From RPQK01 sp041946865 (lineage in GTDB: Bacteria > Acidobacteriota > UBA6911 > RPQK01): DNA of 24,349 bases. Below are positions 22,196 through 24,349 of this stretch, in pieces. Position 1 is the stretch's first letter; every line of letters starts with the position of its first letter. The stretch lies in assembly GCA_041946865.1 (NCBI GenBank), contig JBHGBF010000057.1, forward strand, positions 1 to 24,349. The letters run 5' to 3'. A program made the position numbers and the translations under genes. The notes below the pieces were generated by a model. That model worked only from the letters and a program-made list of their open reading frames with translations. It searched no databases and was not told the DNA's origin.

Positions 22196-22606
22196 ATGAA
22201 AAGTGTCTATTCAGCAGTCTTCGTGATCCTGTGTTTGGCCTCTCTCCAAACTCAGGCCAGCGACCAGCAAACCGAGCTGAGGGACAGGTGGGGTATTGAG
22301 GTCGTCTCTCTCCGGTTGACGGCTAACAGTCACATGCTGGATTTTCGATACAGAGTCCTCGACAAGGAAAAGGCGGCTCCCCTCTTCGACAGGGACAAGA
22401 AACCTTACCTGATCCACGAAAACACAGGAAAGTCTTTGACTGTGCCGGCTCCGGCAAAAATCGGGCCGTTACGGAATTCGGATCCGCCCAAACAGGACCG
22501 GATCTATTGGATGTTCTTTGGCAATGCCGGGAAGCTCATCAAAAAGGGAGATTTCGTAACCGTCGTCATTGGCGACTTCCGGGCGGAAAAACTCTTGGTG
22601 GAATAA
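22196..22606 (+). CDS. Small secreted protein of unknown family
   Basis: A 136-residue protein with a signal peptide at about 1-21 (VFVILCLASLQTQA). The mature part is compact and beta-rich with conserved-looking blocks: WGIEVVSLRLTANSHMLDFRY, PYLIHENTGKSL, RIYWMFFGN, VTVVIGDFRAEKLLVE. I do not recognise a named domain. The blocks suggest a beta-sandwich. It contains two His (in ANSHM and LIHEN), some Met and no Cys after the signal region, so a minor metal contact is possible but unproven. The ribosome binding site is weak and lies just after the inverted heptamer cluster. It ends three bases before the protease start and is probably translationally coupled to it. Its position suggests an accessory role for the oxidase cluster. 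Confidence 0.8.
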   Translation: MKSVYSAVFVILCLASLQTQASDQQTELRDRWGIEVVSLRLTANSHMLDFRYRVLDKEKAAPLFDRDKKPYLIHENTGKSLTVPAPAKIGPLRNSDPPKQDRIYWMFFGNAGKLIKKGDFVTVVIGDFRAEKLLVE

Positions 22607-22609
22607 GAA

Positions 22610-24232
22610 ATGAATGTAAAGCGAACTTGTATTGTATTCGTTCTCCTTGGGCTGCTCCTTTCTCCGGGCTGGACGCTCGCTCAGACGGACGAGTTGTCGG
22701 TCATTGTCCGCTTCAAGACGACGATTGACGCCGCGGAGATCATGGGCCCCGGGATCCCCGCCGGCCTTGCCCGAGCCCACCTCATCACGGCTTTGCGTGC
22801 CCACAGCCGGGCCGTACAGGCGACCGCACTGGCCCTCCTTCGGTCGAACGGCGTCAAAGACGTAACCGAGCTCTGGCTGATAAATGGCCTGGCAGTGACA
22901 GCCCCGGCAAGTGTGCTGGCACAGGTTGAGCAGCTTCCCGAGGTCGAAAGTATTACTCCGAACGTGTTGGTGACTCCGCCTGGCACATCGCTGGCCGCGA
23001 CCACAACCGCCGAATGGAACGTGGGTATGGTTCGGGCGCCGGAACTGTGGGGCGCCGGGATTACGGGCCAGGGTGCTGTCGTGGCGGTCCTCGACACGGG
23101 CGTGGATGTCAATCATCCGGATCTGGCCGCCAACTGGCGCGGCGGTTCCAACAGCTGGTTCGATCCGAACGGCCAGCATGCCGCACCCTATGACGCAGCG
23201 GGTCACGGCACGCAGGTCACCGGGGTGGCGGTCGGCGGCAGTGCAAGCGGCACGGCCATTGGCGTCGCGCCCGGGGCTCAATGGATTGCGGCGAAAATCT
23301 TCGATGACGGTGGCGTTGGAACCTACTCGGCGATCCACCAGGCATTCCAATGGGTGCTTGACCCCGATGGAAACGCATACACCGATGATGCGGCCGACGT
23401 TGTAAACAACTCCTGGTACATTGGAAATTCGAACAGCTGTATCCTCGAGTTCCAGTCCGATATTCAGGTGTTGAAGGCCGCCGGCATTGCCGTAGTGTTT
23501 GCCGCCGGCAATTCGGGGCCAAACACTTCCACGAGTGTCTCTCCAGCCAACAACCCGGACGGGTTCGCAGTCGGAGCGGTCGACAGCACTCAGAACCTGG
23601 CCTATTTCAGCAGTCTCGGACCCGCTGCCTGCGACCCGCAATCGGTATACCCGGAAGTGGTTGCACCTGGGCAAGCCGTGCGAACGGCTGACCTCACTTC
23701 GGGAGGCACGAACCCGAGCAGCTACATCACCGTCAGCGGCACCTCCTTTGCTTCTGCTCACATCGCCGGGGCGATGGCCTTGCTCCGGAGCAGTAATCCG
23801 ACCGCGACCGTTGCTCAATTGGAGCAAGCGCTCGAGAATTCCGCCTCGGACCTGGGCGCTGCCGGACCGGACAACAGCTATGGTTACGGGTTGGTGAATC
23901 TGGTCGCGGCCAACGCATTGCTCGAGCAAGCGCCGCCACCCAACTCGCCGCCACTCGCCAACAACGATGCGGCCACGACTCGTAAGAACACGGCCGTCAC
24001 GATCGATGTCTGCGCGAATGACGTCGATTCCGACGGCAGTATCGATCGGTCGACCGTCACCCTGACGTCGGCCAAAACCAGTAAAGGAGGCGCGGTTGTC
24101 GCCAACGTCAACGGGACTGTGACCTTTACTCCCAAACGCAACTTCAGAGGCACCGATACCTTCACCTACACGGTTAAAGACAACCAAGGAGCCGTCTCCA
24201 ACCAGGCCACGGTGACAGTCACCGTGAAGTAG
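22610..24232 (+). CDS. Secreted subtilisin-like serine protease (S8) with C-terminal cadherin-like domain
   Basis: A 540-residue secreted protease. Signal peptide about 1-25; an I9-type propeptide at about 28-122 (ELSVIVRFKT ... EVESITPNVLV) that acts as chaperone and inhibitor until removed; the catalytic domain at about 135-435; and a cadherin-like domain at about 443-540. The triad is intact: Asp162 in AVLDTGVDVNHPDL, His199 in GHGTQVTGV, Ser379 in SGTSFAS, with the oxyanion Asn301 in AAGNSGP. The C-terminal domain (NFRGTDTFTYTVKDNQGAVSN) is a close match to the last domain of the oxidase-like subunit C. It follows the small secreted protein by three bases. It could mature cluster proteins on the cell surface or act as an independent exoprotease; the sequence does not decide. 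Confidence 0.92.
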   Translation: MNVKRTCIVFVLLGLLLSPGWTLAQTDELSVIVRFKTTIDAAEIMGPGIPAGLARAHLITALRAHSRAVQATALALLRSNGVKDVTELWLINGLAVTAPASVLAQVEQLPEVESITPNVLVTPPGTSLAATTTAEWNVGMVRAPELWGAGITGQGAVVAVLDTGVDVNHPDLAANWRGGSNSWFDPNGQHAAPYDAAGHGTQVTGVAVGGSASGTAIGVAPGAQWIAAKIFDDGGVGTYSAIHQAFQWVLDPDGNAYTDDAADVVNNSWYIGNSNSCILEFQSDIQVLKAAGIAVVFAAGNSGPNTSTSVSPANNPDGFAVGAVDSTQNLAYFSSLGPAACDPQSVYPEVVAPGQAVRTADLTSGGTNPSSYITVSGTSFASAHIAGAMALLRSSNPTATVAQLEQALENSASDLGAAGPDNSYGYGLVNLVAANALLEQAPPPNSPPLANNDAATTRKNTAVTIDVCANDVDSDGSIDRSTVTLTSAKTSKGGAVVANVNGTVTFTPKRNFRGTDTFTYTVKDNQGAVSNQATVTVTVK

Positions 24233-24269
24233 CAGCTTTTCGAAAAGGGGGGAAAGGAATAGGCGCTGG

Positions 24270-24290
24270 ACTGGCGTTTAAAACGCCAGT
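24270..24290 (+). terminator. Hairpin after the protease gene, probable transcription end
   Basis: ACTGGCGTTT at 24270-24279 and AAACGCCAGT at 24281-24290 are perfect inverted copies, giving a long stem with a very short loop 37 bases after the protease stop. A modest T-rich stretch (TTCTCT) follows, so termination is plausible but not textbook. A separate 12-base palindrome CTTTTCGAAAAG lies at 24236-24247. The remaining 59 bases to the window edge hold a small ACGCC/GGCGT hairpin near 24335-24347 and no gene. Confidence 0.5.
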
Positions 24291-24349
24291 TCTCTGGACT
24301 TTGGCGAAAATAAACAGATGTGTGAACGTTTTTTACGCCGAAGGCGTTA

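Noticed and set aside
22469..24187. A 572-residue open frame on the minus strand opposite the protease
   Set aside because: It is antisense to a protease with an intact triad, is Arg/Gly/Val-rich, and has no recognisable domain. It is a by-product of GC-rich codon use.
24335..24347. A second terminator at the right edge
   Set aside because: The T-run precedes the hairpin on the plus strand and gives A's on the minus strand, so neither direction fits, and the sequence is cut by the window end.

Overview
The window is GC-rich bacterial DNA. The mix of genes (a DUF4386 membrane protein, a Tat-exported aldo/keto reductase, a Gly/Pro-rich TonB-family protein, an oversized CusA-type pump and very large secreted beta-helix and cadherin-like proteins) suggests an Acidobacteriota-like Gram-negative bacterium. 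This is an inference from gene style, not a marker-gene assignment. I see no rRNA, tRNA or CRISPR array.

Layout. (1) 1-3274, all genes on the minus strand: a DUF4386 membrane protein, a cytoplasmic aldo/keto reductase and a Tat-signal aldo/keto reductase. (2) 3275-5713: a decayed stretch holding the 3' end of a group II intron (domains V and VI, minus strand, no reverse transcriptase), a TonB-family gene broken by two frameshifts, an intact-looking 30-residue membrane peptide and a second membrane-protein gene that also appears frameshifted. (3) 5731-11602, minus strand: a CusB-like adaptor followed by a CusA-like RND pump of 1307 residues, with a hairpin-rich spacer between them. No outer-membrane partner is present. 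(4) 11603-12046: a divergent intergenic region with two palindromes. (5) 12047-24232, plus strand: a run of secreted proteins comprising a 1782-residue beta-helix protein, three paralogous multicopper-oxidase-like proteins, a small secreted protein of unknown family and a subtilisin-like protease.

The most striking signal is in the three multicopper-oxidase-like genes. The first (17501-18850) carries one half of a multicopper oxidase active site together with a full type 1 copper set. The second (18870-20210) carries the complementary half of the trinuclear copper site and lacks the cysteine. The third (20230-22071) keeps the fold but has lost the ligands, and carries three cadherin-like domains instead. 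The eight histidines expected for one trinuclear cluster are therefore divided between two polypeptides. Each protein has two cupredoxin-like domains, so the three together would make six, the number found in ceruloplasmin and in the nitrite-reductase trimer. I infer an obligate heteromeric extracellular copper oxidase.

How the genes may work together: the copper/silver efflux genes diverge from the oxidase cluster across a shared 444-base region, so a common copper response is plausible. The protease and the third oxidase-like protein end in closely similar cadherin-like domains, which suggests a common location or a maturation relationship. The substrate of the oxidase cannot be read from the sequence.
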